Notes: generated from the letters alone by a model not told the origin. Positions 13,601 through 27,264 are shown, counted from the first letter of the stretch. The stretch: DNA of 64,000 nucleotides from Helopsaltes ochotensis (GCA_013400155.1 VXBM01000009.1:1502075-1566074), one strand, 5' to 3'. Program-made: numbers and translations.

Positions 13601-15438
13601 TAGACAAATAACTGAAACAAGTCAATATATGCCCTCTTTTGAAACAGTAAATCAAGGAATGACCACATGAAAGACAAAAGGCTAAGAAAACCCCAAGCTG
13701 TGTATAAAGAATGCATAGAATTGCAGGCTGTAATAACTAAAAAATAGTTTGCTTCCTTGTGAAGAAACTTAAGGCTCTGCTAGCATCATAGAGACTTGAA
13801 TACTAAATGTGCAACATAATGACTCTCTCTCATGCTCAGATAAAGCATAAAATAGCCTGTAAAGTAAAGAAAGTTTCCATGTGACAGTTGGGACATACAA
13901 ATACTTTATTCCTTATAGGTTCCAGTGTTTGAATAGCTCACTGTATTAGCTCATCCTAAAGCACCTCACTCTAAAATGATAATGCTACTGTGTTCCTTTG
14001 CTTGTTCACCAGTTTGAGTCTGAGAACTGCAATTTCTACAGACTGAACACAAGACAGTGTAAGATGATGACAACGATTTTTGCAAAATTTACCCAACTCT
14101 TTTGCCTGGAGCAAGCCTCCACAGCTGGGAGTGGTGATTACATACAAAGGGAAATGAGGCTCTGTGACTGCATGGATCCCATAAACAAGAGACTAAAAGA
14201 CTTCACCTTGACTTTAATTGGGAAGGGGTTTATTAATACTCCTTATTGGCCTTTGTACTTCACCATCACAAAGATGCAGATCTTTGCAGGGAAATGAATT
14301 TTCTCCTCAGTGACTTCAAAATACACATTCACATAAAATGATTTTTTAAGAAGTCTTTCAGACAGGCAAATCCAGAGAGCTGTGAATAACTACTTCATAT
14401 AACAAAGGGAATTAGCACAAAGGGAAAGACAGCTGGTTTGCATTGAACTGAGGATTTTAGCAAATTATCTAAGCATTTAGTGAGTCTCCTGATTCCTGTA
14501 TAGACAGCACTTCAGCAAGTCAATCAAACTTTTTTGACACCAAAAAACAAATCATAACAAAAGCTAGGATCAGAATTCAGAGTGTTCTGCACAGCTCTGT
14601 TACCTTCACTGAAAATCTAGGTTAAAAAAAGGAAATTTGTAAATAAAATGGTTAAGGAAATGAATGAAAAACCACTCTGTAACTCACATAAATTGTAACA
14701 TTTTCTATTCCAAGATTGAAGGTGGAAATCTACAAGCAATATCTGATTGTTATTGAACATCAGATGCACCATGAATAGAAATGAGATATAGTTCGCTGTT
14801 GGTTTAAATTCCTTCAGAGAAAATTCTTAACTGCATTGCAGTTTTAAGAAGACGATTCAGGATAAATTTGAATGTTCTGGTGTTTTCATGGCTAGAAAGA
14901 GTCTGAACTTATTTTCAAAAAATTAGCGAACGAAGGCCTGATGATTCAAGAACATGAAAAAATCCAAACAGAGACTAATTGCTCTCAGATGAAGGTGAAT
15001 CACTTAGGGGAAGGAAAGATTTCAATGTTCAGTCTAATGACTTTCCATCATTTCATTCATTGATCTCTCCCACTGTGTCTCACACTCATCCCTCTCTCAG
15101 AGAAACACTGACAAAGAACAAAGCATGGCAACACATACAGTTGTTTTTGGCTTGTAAATTCTGTAAAAATAGCAATCTTAGTGCATATATTATGATAATT
15201 CCTTTTATGTAGGTTATGCACTTTGCAATTGCAAAAATTCAAACAGTAATATACTAAGCCAAGACTATCTCTGCCCATTTTTACCAGCTTTTATCAACTA
15301 ATTTCTATTTCTATAACCCACAGACATAGAGACAAACATTTTGAGTGTATATATGCTATTATTTGTATAAGACCAGAAAGAAAAGCTAGAGACTTTAATT
15401 CTCAGTTATCCTTGCATGTTCTATTGAAAACAAAAAAC

Positions 15439-15480
15439 TAGAAGATGCTTGTATGGCAGTAGAAGATGATTGTATGGCAT
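15439..15480. repeat. 21-bp tandem duplication
   Basis: The unit tagaagatgcttgtatggca plus one base occurs twice in a row with two differences between copies. Confidence 0.85.
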
Positions 15481-16153
15481 ATCTATAACTTCCTTGTCTG
15501 TCACTGCTCTCCAGCTAAACTTTTATGACACTAACTGGGTGCATTTGGCTGCTGAGGAGCACAGACCCCCAGCCCTGGATTTTGCTTATCCAGCAATCTC
15601 ATTGCTTGCTTCTTTCCTGCTGCTGATCCTATCTGATTATGCTTTATCTGAAAATTTTCCAGTCCAATTCTTCAACCGAGAAGTGGGTAAAGAATCTCTC
15701 TTGGTGCAACCTTTGCTGACAATTCCTTCAGCGCTTAGTCCCCTTCTTTACTCCTTTCCTCCCAATGCATGCAAGATGTGTTTTTGTGAAAAGAATCTCT
15801 TTATTTTCTGGTGCCTTGTTCTTTATCAGTGTGTCTCCGAGAGGAATATGAGTGTGAAGATTAAATCATGACAATTTGGTAATTTTCATTTATATTTAAC
15901 TTGAGTAGAAAATTGTGGATAAATGAAAAAAAGCAGATGAAATCTCACCCATAGTTGTGTGTAATAAATAAAATGCAGCATAACTTATTTTGATTTATTG
16001 TTATTGTTAATGATCTGCAATAAGCAACACACAAAGGAAGTCAACGGATCCTGCAAACTGAATGCATCTAGAAATACACTCTGAACTAAAAATGCACAAT
16101 TCAAGAGAGAAAGCTGGGAAATTCTGAGTGACGACCAAAATTCACTTGAGACA

Positions 16154-16191
16154 GCATGAAATCTTGCCGCATGAAATCTTGCCACATGAAA
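16154..16191. repeat. 15-bp tandem repeat, about 2.5 copies
   Basis: The unit gcatgaaatcttgcc occurs twice perfectly, followed by acatgaaa. Confidence 0.88.
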
Positions 16192-17677
16192 GAAGCAATC
16201 TGGGGTTAGGAACATCATCTGATTCCTATAGCTCCTTCCTACAGAATTCTAGTCAACCTCACCAAGCCTATTAAGTTAAAACCTAGGTACTGTCAACAGG
16301 TGTGATTTCTGAAAAGATCAAGAATCTCTTCAGAAAGGTTTTGATTAGAGGGAGACTAAAAATCTGTAAATACTTACAGCTTGGCTAATTATTACTCAAT
16401 AGGGGAAGTGTGATAATCATCTACAAGTACGTGCAAGATGTTAATATCAAAGAGGGACATATGGGGACACAACTAGAAATAATACAATTTAAATGAAGAC
16501 ATAAGTGAATATCCACCTTATCTAGGCCTAAACAGACTGCACTACAGTGACAGGTTCTTGAAGTAAATGTGCTAAGTTGCATCATTTCATTATGGCATTA
16601 CTGAAACACTGGAAAACACGTTGTGAGGATGTTGACAAGAAGACGGAAGGATGCATTAACATATGCGTGTCTTTTTGAACTCTAACATCATACTGCATTG
16701 AAGGACAACTAATGAAAAAGTGGTCTTACATTTGTGGGTTTCAAATGACTGCTGCAAAGTCTGTTTTCCTATCATCCTTAAGAACAGATGGGTTGGGAGA
16801 AATATTTTTTAATGTCCTGAAACCACTTAAAGAAACAGAATTCTGAATTTCAGTTCAAAGAGAAATTAAATGTACCTTGGTTCACATTGTCTTTAGAATT
16901 TCACTGAAACTAAAAAAAATGAAGACAACGTCTGTGTTGAACCAATTTTACTTATGCTATAAACTCAGATATTTATCTTCCTTTTATGTAATAATCACAC
17001 GATGATCAATGTCAACAACATACTTAGCAGTATCAAGCACACACCATGAATAGCAAAACAGTGTAAACTTGACAGAAAATATAAATTTTTAGACAGTCAT
17101 CCTTTTATGATGGACTGTCAGTTCTGTTAATATACTGAAATCATACCTAGTTATGTTATTTTGACATTGGTCTGTTCCTCATCACAGATGATCACAGCTA
17201 AGCTTCCTGTGGATAACTATCAAAACAAACTCTTTCACAGGAAATACTTTGGTAGTTGTACATTCAGCCACCATGAGAATGACAGGAAGAATCACCTCAC
17301 TAAAGGGCAGCAACCTTCAAAATACCATATAGTTACATTCTACATGGTTTTGAAGCACATGCCCCTACTTACTCTACATTGCTTCACTGTACAAAATGAT
17401 TTGTTCTGCATGAACTATTAGCTGAAAACTAGCCAAACATTTGGTCTAGGTTGACTAACTGGTAAAGCTGAGCTACTAAAGGCAAGCAAAGCAAAAGCAA
17501 AAGCAAAGCACATGATTCCCATAACAATTGGCAAAAAGTTCTACAATTCTACTGATTCCTAGAACCCTGTTAGAGGAAATTAAAGCAGCAGCTCTTCTCA
17601 GGATATACACCAAAGTTAAGACAAACTCTCATAGGTATACCAGGATGTAAATCAACATTTGATCTTTCAGATATGTT

Positions 17678-17711
17678 GAGGCATTTAGTATGGTAGAGGC
17701 ATTTAGTATGA
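17678..17711. repeat. 18-bp tandem duplication
   Basis: The unit gaggcatttagtatggta is followed directly by a near-identical copy. Confidence 0.88.
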
Positions 17712-20700
17712 GGAACAAAATCACTCCAAGTAAACATCTCAAAATACAGTAAGTATAGATTCAAGGGCCTCAGCACAAGCTCCATCAATCCACCAGCCCT
17801 TTGCTGCTGGACTGATCTACTTGAAGAGCTGGTACACTTATTGTGTCATGAGTGACAGGGGCAACAGCAAAACTAAATACGTTACATTGGCCTTTCAAAT
17901 CTGTGATCATGAACTTAAAAATTTAGGTGCTAAAATTCTAATCAGTGACTGAAATTCTATAACAGCAAATACATTACCGAGTAAAAAAGTTATGGTTCTA
18001 TTAGAAATGTTCAGCACTGAAATGAAAAATGAGAACAAGGCCATCAGTAATTAGTATTAAAGCTGATGAAATTAGGAGATTCACTTACATAAAAATGCTG
18101 TAGATGATCCCTGAATGAAATTAGTCAAAACATATTTAAGATTTCTCACTGTAAAAGTGTTTTAATCCCAGAAGCTTCCCACTTTAAGGGTTTGGCTTCA
18201 TACACTTCAAAGCTGTAGCAAGTTAATTCCAATTATTTCATAAAAGGTAGGCAGTATGTGTACAAAAGATACTTGCAACAAAAGACTGCATTATGGTGTG
18301 TCTCAAAGCTCGTTATAAAGCAGCTACTACAGTGGAGTGTGTCTGATAAATCACCACAATTTTTCTTCATTTAGTGTTACTTAGAAATTGATCTTGGTTT
18401 GTAAGCAAATTCAGAGAAACCTAATTTACATCTAGTAATCCCCATGGGAAAGATGAATAATGTTCAGACTACATGTTCCACAGACACCACTCCCTACTGT
18501 AGAATTGTGGGAAGAGTAATGAAAACTCTTTTCTTTTTCTCTGAAATAAATTAATTCTTTTCTATAGAAATAAACAAAAGTTTTCTTCAAATCAGAAACT
18601 ATCCAAATCCATACAGCTGAAGTTAATAAGCAAATTTGAGCAAAGAGAAGCAGATCGTCACCTTTAAAGTACATTTTATTAATGTCTGTCTAAATCATAG
18701 AACAGTGTATCTCAACAGGCATGCAGATTTTTTTAAAGATTATACTTATGTGTGAAGAACCTGCTAACAAGGAAGTACACTTCCACATTAATCATGAGGA
18801 AATGTTGCCAAGCAAACACAAGTTCTTCGTGCCTCTAATTTCTGCCACACTGAGAAAGGCTGTTTTTAAATTGGAAATACCTTTAAAGCTACTACCTGCA
18901 CTGTACACTTCAGTGAGGCACACAGACTCCAAGCCACGTGAGGATAAGCTTGCTCAGATCTGACCCAATATAGCCCGCCCAATCTGACAGCACTGCTGCT
19001 GGATCAGTCCAAGGAGGACTATCCTGACACAAACCCTGTCAGTGCTCAACACCCATAAAACATCATCAGAACATGACAACTGAAGAGCAATAGCTTTCCA
19101 GCCTTCCTTGCTTCCAACCAGCTCTGAGTCTTCTGAGGTAAATATATATCACCATCTGCTGAGTTCCATGTTCTGTGATGCCCTCACTAGATTGCTACGG
19201 CTGCTTGAACTAACTGGAACAAACCTGAGCAGGTAACTCTGGTATCTGCCTGTCCCTTAGTTCCAGCATATTTCTGATCATCTTTCTTTGCAGTGGATTT
19301 TTCAAAGCTATGCACTGAGTGGATTCCTCAAATGTTCACGGGAGTGAAGGGAGGCTTTGTTGTAACCTTCAGGCACTTATTGATGGCAGCTTACTTGACT
19401 GCAGCTCCTCTTCCCTTGGTCTGCCCTCCTGGCTGTAAGTATAAGGCAACAATAAACCTGACCTCTAACTCTACAGTACATAGAGTACTTTCCCTCTCTA
19501 CACATCCTTGACTTTATTTAAATGAAATAATTCATTACATAATTAGCATACAATGAATTTTAAAATATTCTTCATAAGGATGGAATCAGTTCTGCTCAGC
19601 CTGGAGACACCTGGAAACCTTCCCCAAAAATGATTTCTAGAAGTAATGGTTTTGAAAATGTGCCATTTCTGTGGAGGTCACAAGTGGTGCTTCTGGCATC
19701 ACTTCAGTGCAGCCCTAGAGAGTTTAAAACAGAAGGTAGGATCAATGCACGTGATTTAGCTCACTGCTTTTCCACCCAGTTAGCCCTGTGCCGACACCCA
19801 CAGCTGACAGCACGCTGAAGCAGATCTGTATTACACAGAGAGCAGTGTTCAAACCTTGTTAGTGAACTCTCAGTGACTCAAAAGATGCCTGGAAAAGGAT
19901 TTGGGTCAAAGGCAGGGTAGGTCAGCAGAGGGCAATGCAAGCTGGTGGGTGGACAGTATGCTGTGGGATGCTTAGGATGCCTGAGTTTACGGAGAACAGC
20001 AATAGGGAAGGGAAAAGGGACCTGTGGCAGGTAAGACTGTGACACAAGACAAAACACAGGCCTTCTTCCAGGCATTCATGGCAAGGACAACAAGACACAG
20101 GGATCTTAAATGCTGTAGCTACCAAATCCTAAAGGCCATAACCAATATGTCTGAGCATAACCACATGGAGCAAAAGAGAATCTCACTTACAAAAAATGAC
20201 TCAAAAGCAAAATTCAAGACAAACAAAAGGAAGGGGAGAGGAGGAGTGTGGAGCAAGGGCACCAGAGACAGTTAGGTTTTGGTATGCTAAGCACATTTTG
20301 AAACATGGCAGCAACAGAAAAAAATGTACATCTGTTTTTCATGCACCAGTAAGAATTCTAGATGGGTCACAGTATCCATGAGAAAACTGTAATTCCTGTA
20401 ATCGTATTGGGTTATAAAGGTATCAACTTCTGTTAATCCAAACTAATGAGAGAACACAAGCCATGCTGTCATTTTGGAACCTCGTCCAACTAAATTGTCA
20501 ATATGCTCAGGAAGTAGTTGCATCTGGACTATACCTAACATTGTCATGAGAGTCTAAGACACATCAGGAGATGGGCTTAGCAATGTTTGCAAACAGAGTG
20601 AATTCAAGTGAATGCTTTACATAGACGGCAACCCCATATTCACATATGCATAGGCACACATCCTACTGAGGAAGCCACAATTCAAGTTAAGATTGGCTCT

Positions 20701-21449
20701 TTGCTGGTGTTCTTGGAAAGAAGACAACAGAAAAACTGGTATTACAGACCTCTCAGAAATTTCCACAAATTTCAGTGCTTTCTACAGCCTGGAAACCCGC
20801 TATTCAGTTTTTATGCATGTAGATTTGCTGTTTGGAATGGTTTTTCCTATTGGCTTTTTGCTCCTTTTCCATTTCTGTGGAGGAGAGAGGAAGAACTTTC
20901 AGGAAGCCAGTAGGGTTCCATATTGGTTTCTGGTCTTCAGAAGACCAAACTAAAAGCAGTCATCTGGTACAATTTGGTCACAGCTCCAAGAGAGGCATTT
21001 ACAATGTAATTTTTTGGGGTTCAGATGCCCACTAAGCATAGAAGAGATTCTAAAACATGTATTTATTTCCCACTTCCCAACTTCTTGAAAAAACTTTTTG
21101 ATTCTTCTTGCAAAACATTGTTTAAAGCTTAAATTTCATTTTAATATTAGTTTTATGTGGGCTGTGCAATGATTCTTGCTGTTAGGGTTAGCAAGAAAAA
21201 CACTCCATTTTGTACACATTGCATTTTTTAAACATCTTTTCTGAGGAACAAAACTGAAATGACAAAACAACGACAGGCTTAAGAACAGCCATTATCCTAT
21301 TTGGGGCTTAATGGTACTCCCTCATATGGAGTGTGGGATGCTCACATTTTTCTAATGTAAGCCATAGAGGCTAAGCTTGGTTTTCCTCACTCCCCTTAAA
21401 TACTGGTTTGCTTTTAATAACTTTTTTTCTTACCAGAAATCCTAATCTA

Positions 21450-21496
21450 TTAAAAAAAACCCAAAAAAACAAACAAAAAAAACCCCAAAAAAACCA
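21450..21496. repeat. A-rich low-complexity tract with CCC/CA interruptions
   Basis: Repeated runs of A separated by C, CC, CCC and CAAAC. A simple repeat with no other recognisable content. Confidence 0.85.
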
Positions 21497-22302
21497 CTAA
21501 CGAATGTTACAGTAAAGCTTGGTTTAATATGAGCAAAATATTTCACCAAAAACAAATGGAAAAAGAAACCTCAGGTGACTCTTCCTACAGAACTGTTAAA
21601 ACCAGCAACAAGCATGAGATACAGCTACCCCACACTTCTACGTGAAGGGAAGTGGAACCCTACACTACCACTATACAGGATGCAATGCTCAGCCTCACTG
21701 AAAGCCAGACTGGAAAATCGGAAATGTCATACAGATTGCAGTTTGTAGAGTGTGGCTCCCTAGGTTCGTGAAGACATAACCGGAGAGACAGTTCTACCAT
21801 GGGAACAGCCTTTCTCCATTCTGCAAAAGGTACATTTGCAAACAATCACACTGATTCTGAATGGCTGTTCATTTATTTTTAGTCATCGACAGTCAGACGA
21901 TGTCTGAACTTATTCAATGTGTTCACAAGGGAACAGATCTTAGCAAAATTAATCTCATCTCCTGTAAACAATAGCCTTCGTGTGTTTACAAGAGTAGGCT
22001 TTATTATTCAGCTATTTGCCATTCATTCTCATGCCTCAAAAGCTTTTCTTCTGTCCAGAGAGCAAGAACATCACATAATTTAGGTAACCAATACATACAA
22101 TGCAACAAATGGCAAACATCAAGGAAGAGCTCACGAAAAACAAAACGGCTGAAAATTCTTTGGCAAATGCTCAAAAGTAATGAAAGCTCTGAGAACATAA
22201 GAAGGATGTTATAGTGTCCTCAATATTTTTATGACTAGCAATTTCATAAGCTTCCTATGAGTCTGTTGAGAAGGAAATGGCAATGTATAAACAAAGCATG
22301 AG

Positions 22303-22412
22303 GACACGGTCTAGTGATGGACTTGGCAGTGCTGGAATAATGGTTGGACTTGATGATCTTAAAAGTCTTTTCCTACATAAACAATTCCATAATTCTATGA
22401 TTCTATTCTATA
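22303..22412 (+). mobile_element. CR1 LINE 3'-end fragment
   Basis: The pattern ggacacggtctagtgatgga, tggttggacttgatgatctt, aaaagtcttttcctac and terminal attctatgattctattct is a CR1 3' end with its terminal repeat. It is antisense to GUCY1A2. Confidence 0.87.
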
Positions 22413-22604
22413 AAAATCTGTAGGGTAACCACACTAAAATAGATACCATGATCTCAGTCATAGCAGACAGAATTTTTTTTGCTTTTGTTAACTGAGCTAT
22501 CCTAGCTATTAAATATGTCATTCCTTCAGAAAAAGGAGTTGACACTTAGCTGCAGAGATCTGTGACTAGGAACAGGCAATAAATTAGATAAGAATCTAAG
22601 AACA

Positions 22605-22665
22605 ACGGTACTGAATCAGACCCAAAGACCATCTAGTCCAGTACTGTGGCCTTGGAGGCAGACAT
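22605..22665. repeat. Possible ancient CR1/L3-like repeat
   Basis: The phrase ggtactgaatcagacccaaa followed by gaccatctagtccagtac resembles a widespread old amniote LINE 3' segment ('ggatcagaccaaaggtccatctagtccagtat'). The match is short and comes from memory, so this is tentative. Confidence 0.35.
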
Positions 22666-24424
22666 AACAGAGAGCCCAGTATGCAATGTATGGTACCCTG
22701 GAGACAAATGAAGGATTCACTGAAGCCTTTGAAGATTGTTTTCTAGTTATGATAGAGAAAAGATTCCAGGGAGTGCCAAACAGGATGCAATCATGCTTTG
22801 TTCTCATTGAAGTTTAAGTGAGACTGTAAATTTGAACATCAAATAGCTTCCTAAGAGATGTGAAGTTTTGTGATAAACACATACAGAAATAAACACCCTA
22901 AGTTAGAACTCCATGTCATCTTTAATTTTTACCTTTGAAAAAGTAATTATTCACAGTGAAAGGAGACTGATATTTTGGTGTTAGAAATAATGAAACTGTC
23001 TTTATCCTACAAAAATACCTTGTCCATGCTAAAATTAGCATGTATTGAAATTAAAATAATGAGTATTTCAGAGTTTATATAGGAAAGGGATCACTAATTG
23101 TCTTGGTGAATATAAGTTAAGAATAAACACCATGAGCAAATTCTTGAAGACAAATAGACTTGTAACATAGAGAAGAAACTGTTCAGTCTTTCTATATTTA
23201 TATCCCTTTCAGTATCTATGAACCAATGGTCAGAAATGAGAGTTTCTCCTCAGAAAATCCAAGTGTGAACAAAGGTAGCTAAATGCAAAAGATTTTCTAT
23301 TCAAGTAAAAGGACTTGAGTCCAGCTCCCAAACCACTTACACTACAAATGTATAGTTAGCTAAATCAGGTTTGAGATTAGCTATAAACACTGGATCGTAT
23401 TTGATTAAATAAATATGCATTTTGGTCAAAAAGACATCTGAATAATGAAGTTGATCTCTAAGTTCAAGCAACCACTGTGCTGTGGGATGATAACATTTTT
23501 AAAACCTTATAAGGAAGGTGCAGTAACCAAGATGGCCTAGACAACCAGGTCTGTAAACTGAGAAAGATAAAAAACCATACATAGATGCAAAATGAAATAG
23601 CAAATAAATAAAAGATCAAAGTCCTATAACCATGGACTATAAATACAACTTTTCAAGTATACTATCTGCTTTAAAGGTTGGAGTATGTAGTGGTTTTCAT
23701 CATCCTACTTGAAATGCCCCCCAGATGCCTGATTTTCAGATCAGAAAGTTCAATAATTTTCTTATTTTCCTAACACCTTGAGATCACAGCATTTATAAAA
23801 AAAAGAAAAACACTGAAAAACTTATTGGAATAGCATTATATATTTGTTGTCACAGTCAAGAAAAAGAAAAGACTTCTTTAAGTTAAGGTTTTGTAACAGT
23901 CTGCTTCTTTTAAGTAAATCATATTGATGCTCCCAAAGGAAACAATAACTCTAATTCTGCAAAGTGTTGTTTGTGGCTACAGAGTGGGCGCCACTATGCA
24001 GAAATGACTGTAGTAAAGCAGCAGCAACAGCAGTTAGTCCCTTTCTCAAAGAGCTGTATGGCAGTTAAAACATCTCCCTATTTTTAGGATTCTTTTTCTT
24101 CTGGTAAAGGTTTTTACTAATTTTTTTCATCCATTTTTTAAAATGCAGCTCAAATGGACCTACTACAAAGTAAATTGTCACAAAAAGAAAAACAGGTATT
24201 CTACAGAGAGATGATAGAAAAGACAAATTTTCAGAAAGGCACACAGAGATTTAATTACTCACTTGCCATTAAAATTTTTGTAAGGTTTCACTACTTCTAC
24301 AGGAAAGTGGAAATACATGTTGTGGTAAAGAAAATGTTACGTCTCCCAGATGAACATCAGATTTTAACAATGTGCACTTATCATCACAGTACCTGGGCCA
24401 GAATAACTAAAGAGCTCAGTAAAG

Positions 24425-24620
24425 TCTGGATCTGTGTGGCTGAGAAGCAGCCTTGCTGAAAGGGATCTGGGGGACAAGCTGGCGGGGTCAGCAGTGCACT
24501 GCAGCAGCAACAAAGGCACACTGGATCCTGGGCTGCATCTGCAGAGATGGAGAGATGGCAGAGATGGAGATATCCCCATCCCACTCTGCTTAGCCTTTTT
24601 CAGGCTGCACCAGAGCACCA
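24425..24620 (+). mobile_element. CR1 LINE, 5' piece split by an LTR
   Basis: The sequence tgtgtggctgagaagcagcc, ctgaaagggatctgggggac, actggatcctgggctgcatc and catcccactctgcttagcct follows the C-terminal reverse-transcriptase coding part of CR1 in order. It stops at gagcacca, where the LTR begins, and the CR1 resumes at 25092. Roughly 35 bases of CR1 consensus appear missing at the junction, which I attribute to divergence or deletion. Stops and frame changes make it non-coding now. Confidence 0.8.
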
Positions 24621-24910
24621 TGCCCACTGCTGGCCCCACTGATGCCTTAAATTTTAGCTTTCATATTTTCATAGATTCTGTGCTGCCTAGGTATTTAGTT
24701 CTGAGCCTCATATTATGTGCCAGTAGGCTCTCTTCACAGTGCAAGTAGACAAAACAAATCCTTTTCCTGCTGGAGACCAAGGATAACTTTCAGGCCCCAA
24801 AAGCATAAACAACAGTGGACTGAAGGAAGGAACAAGAAGGATGTGACCTCACAGCCTGAGGTGAGGTTTAATTGGACAATTAAACCCCAATATGCAAATG
24901 GACCAAAACT

Positions 24911-24917
24911 TATAAAA
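24911..24917 (+). promoter_or_regulatory. LTR TATA box
   Basis: TATAAAA lies 12 bases after an ATGCAAAT octamer and about 110 bases before AATAAA. This is the usual core promoter arrangement of an LTR. Activity is unknown. Confidence 0.6.
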
Positions 24918-25026
24918 ATGTAACACCTCGTGACTGGTCAGCCATTTTGTGACCATTCTTAGTCCACCCTGGATGTGGCTCTGGTCAGGCTCCTGTCCTG
25001 CCCAAGGTGGATTCTGGAGGCCTTTC

Positions 25027-25032
25027 AATAAA
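25027..25032 (+). promoter_or_regulatory. LTR polyadenylation signal AATAAA
   Basis: A canonical AATAAA with a pyrimidine-rich stretch after it, placed about 60 bases before the LTR end. It acts only on plus-strand transcripts and so should not terminate GUCY1A2. Confidence 0.6.
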
Positions 25033-25091
25033 TACCTACTTTATTCTCTAGCTCTGCCCAGTCTCTGTTTCAGGTCAGCCTTCCCAAGGCA

Positions 25092-25555
25092 TCACCACTG
25101 TTCAGGAAAGACACAGACAAACCACAGGAAAAACACAAAGATGATCATGAGGCTGGAGAAGCTACCCTGTGAGGGAAGCCTGAAGGAGTCAGGCCTTTTC
25201 TCCCCTCCAAAGAGACTCCTAAGGGAGGAAACTCATCACAGTACTCCTGTACTTAAAGGGCAGGTAGAAACAAGACATAAAGTCTCAGAGGACACACGGA
25301 CATGACAAAGGGTGACAGGTACAACTTTGCACCAGGAGAGGTTACATCTCAACACAAGAAATTTTTTTACAGTGAGAACAATCAATCACAGGAACAATAT
25401 GCCTAGGGACGTGGTGAAGTCCCCATCAGTGAAGGTGTTCAAGCAGTCATTGGACAGGGTATTCAGTAATGTCTGGGCAAAAAAAGTTGGACCAGTTGAT
25501 TTTCTGAAATCTTTTCCAAACTTAAAGGTTGTTCTGTGATTTTGTGATTTTTGAT
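25092..25555 (+). mobile_element. CR1 LINE, 3' piece after the LTR
   Basis: CR1 resumes with ctgttcaggaaagacacaga, then gatgatcatgaggctggaga, ggaagcctgaaggagtcagg, aggtgttcaagcagtcattg and gttggaccagttgattttct. It ends in ttctgtgattttgtgattt, the CR1 terminal repeat. With 24425-24620 it forms one CR1 of about 660 bp split by the LTR. Orientation is antisense to GUCY1A2. Confidence 0.9.
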
Positions 25556-27264
25556 AACTTTGTCCTAATCAGTTTTTGGCATTTTTGATATTAAAATAAT
25601 GGTAAAAGCTTTAACCAGTATTAGAATATTTAGCTAAATGAGAAGAATTATCTTATTCATCTAGGAAAACTGTATCTCAGCAAGAAATTAGCCAGTGCTT
25701 CTGCTTTATGGCATGGAGATTTTGCAGGAGGGTAAAATGGGGTCTCAGAAATCCATCTCCTCCCATCTTCCTTCTCAGGATTGATTCTTTTCCTGGAATG
25801 AAGTTCCAAAGCTAGACAAAAATCAGACTTTCCTTCAGAATAATGATCATTTCAACCCCTCCAAGTTCTGCCAGGTGGAGAAATCCTTGTACATTGTACC
25901 TAATCCACTTTTCCTTATACCACTTTCCCCTTTCTTTTTATTGATGCAATCAAATAGGTCACATGGTAGGACTGAACATTGTCAGATTATTTGTGCCTTG
26001 TGTTCCCTCCTCCTCCATTAAAAACTAAAGCTTTTGCCTCTCTTCTCTTTTCAAAGTGCTAAAGCAAAATCAAAATCCAATATAAATATGGAGATTGTTT
26101 TGCTAAAAAAAAAGGAAAATTGCTTCAAATTATTCAACATGAAGTCTCTGAAGAGGATTATTTGCATTGAATTACTTTTACCCTAGTTTAGATTTAAAGG
26201 AAGTATTTGAACAGAAAAGGCTGTTGCAAATCCCTCGGAAGTATTGGCATTTTTTCCAACATACTCTATGTCTCATTTGAAAGGAAGCTGAAATACCATG
26301 AAACATTTAGTTTATGGATTTATTTATGACAGGAAATGCATTCTTCCTTAGGGAACTAAACTATTCTGAAACTGTTGAACAATGTTGCTGAACTTGTCAG
26401 CCTCAAACAGAAGGCCAAGTATAATTCTCCAGCATCCACCCCCTATCTGAACTGTTCCCTCAAATATAGCACAGTGTAATGACTCACTGTTTAGCTCCGA
26501 ATAATGGCAACAGTTATGCCATAGAGTTTTTTAACTGGTGTTAAAACTGCAGATTTTGACTTTTCTTCTCTGAATTGTGCATGTTGGAGAGAATGGGGGA
26601 AGCCAGATGCTGGCAGCTGCTCCTTAAAATGCTGTAACTGTAGATGCCAGAGTATTGAGCCAAATCTGCATAAAGGTTAATATTTCTACAGGAAATTACC
26701 CTGTGGGGCTGAGAAAGACACTGATCTCCATGAGACAACCCACGGGCAGCTCCTCTGTGACTCAGGGCAAGGCTCTGCTTGTAATCCAGGGTCAGGAAAG
26801 TGAAGGAGAACTGAGGTGCTCTTCCTTGCAACATTAAAAAACTGCATCTTTCTACCAGGGAGCATAATCCTCCCAGAAAAATTGCATTTAAGGGACAAGA
26901 GAACTAATAGGTCATGGAGAGGGGAACAATGCCCTTCAAACGTGTAATGCAAGTCATACAGTACAAAACACTGCAGGCAGCTCAGCTCTACTCATGCAGT
27001 AACAGACAAGGGAGAGGGGAGAAGGAGTAGTTGGGGCAAGGCTCTTTCTTGAATCTTTTTCTCCAGGCTGCACCTGGATGAAAGAATGAGCTATGTTAGC
27101 ACTGTCACCTAGCCCACAGATGCCCAAGCTGCATTATCCAGGTGGATGTGTTCCTTTTGCACACTGTAAGGCCGCTGCAGGTGTAATACCATCTCTTTCT
27201 TCTAGGGGAGATTCAGACCAAAGGATAAAGTAGATTTGCCCTATTCACTGCTGAAACGTACACT

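Larger units (their letters stand above)
24621..25091 (+). mobile_element. Solo LTR of an endogenous retrovirus, inside a CR1
   Basis: This segment of about 471 bp begins TGCC and ends GGCA (inverted termini of a retroviral LTR). It is flanked by gcacca on the left and tcacca on the right, a 6-bp target duplication with one mismatch, and sits between two pieces of one CR1. It has an octamer ATGCAAAT (24892-24899), a TATA box (TATAAAA, 24911-24917) and a polyadenylation signal AATAAA (25027-25032), in the order expected for U3 and R, followed by a T-rich stretch. No gag, pol or env lies next to it, so it is a solo LTR left by recombination. A 6-bp duplication suggests a class II (ERVK-like) element; that assignment is inference. 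Its promoter, if active, reads antisense to GUCY1A2. Confidence 0.8.

Noticed and set aside
15470..15871. 133-codon plus-strand open frame with a hydrophobic stretch
   Set aside because: No signal of constraint or known family; consistent with chance in T-rich intron.
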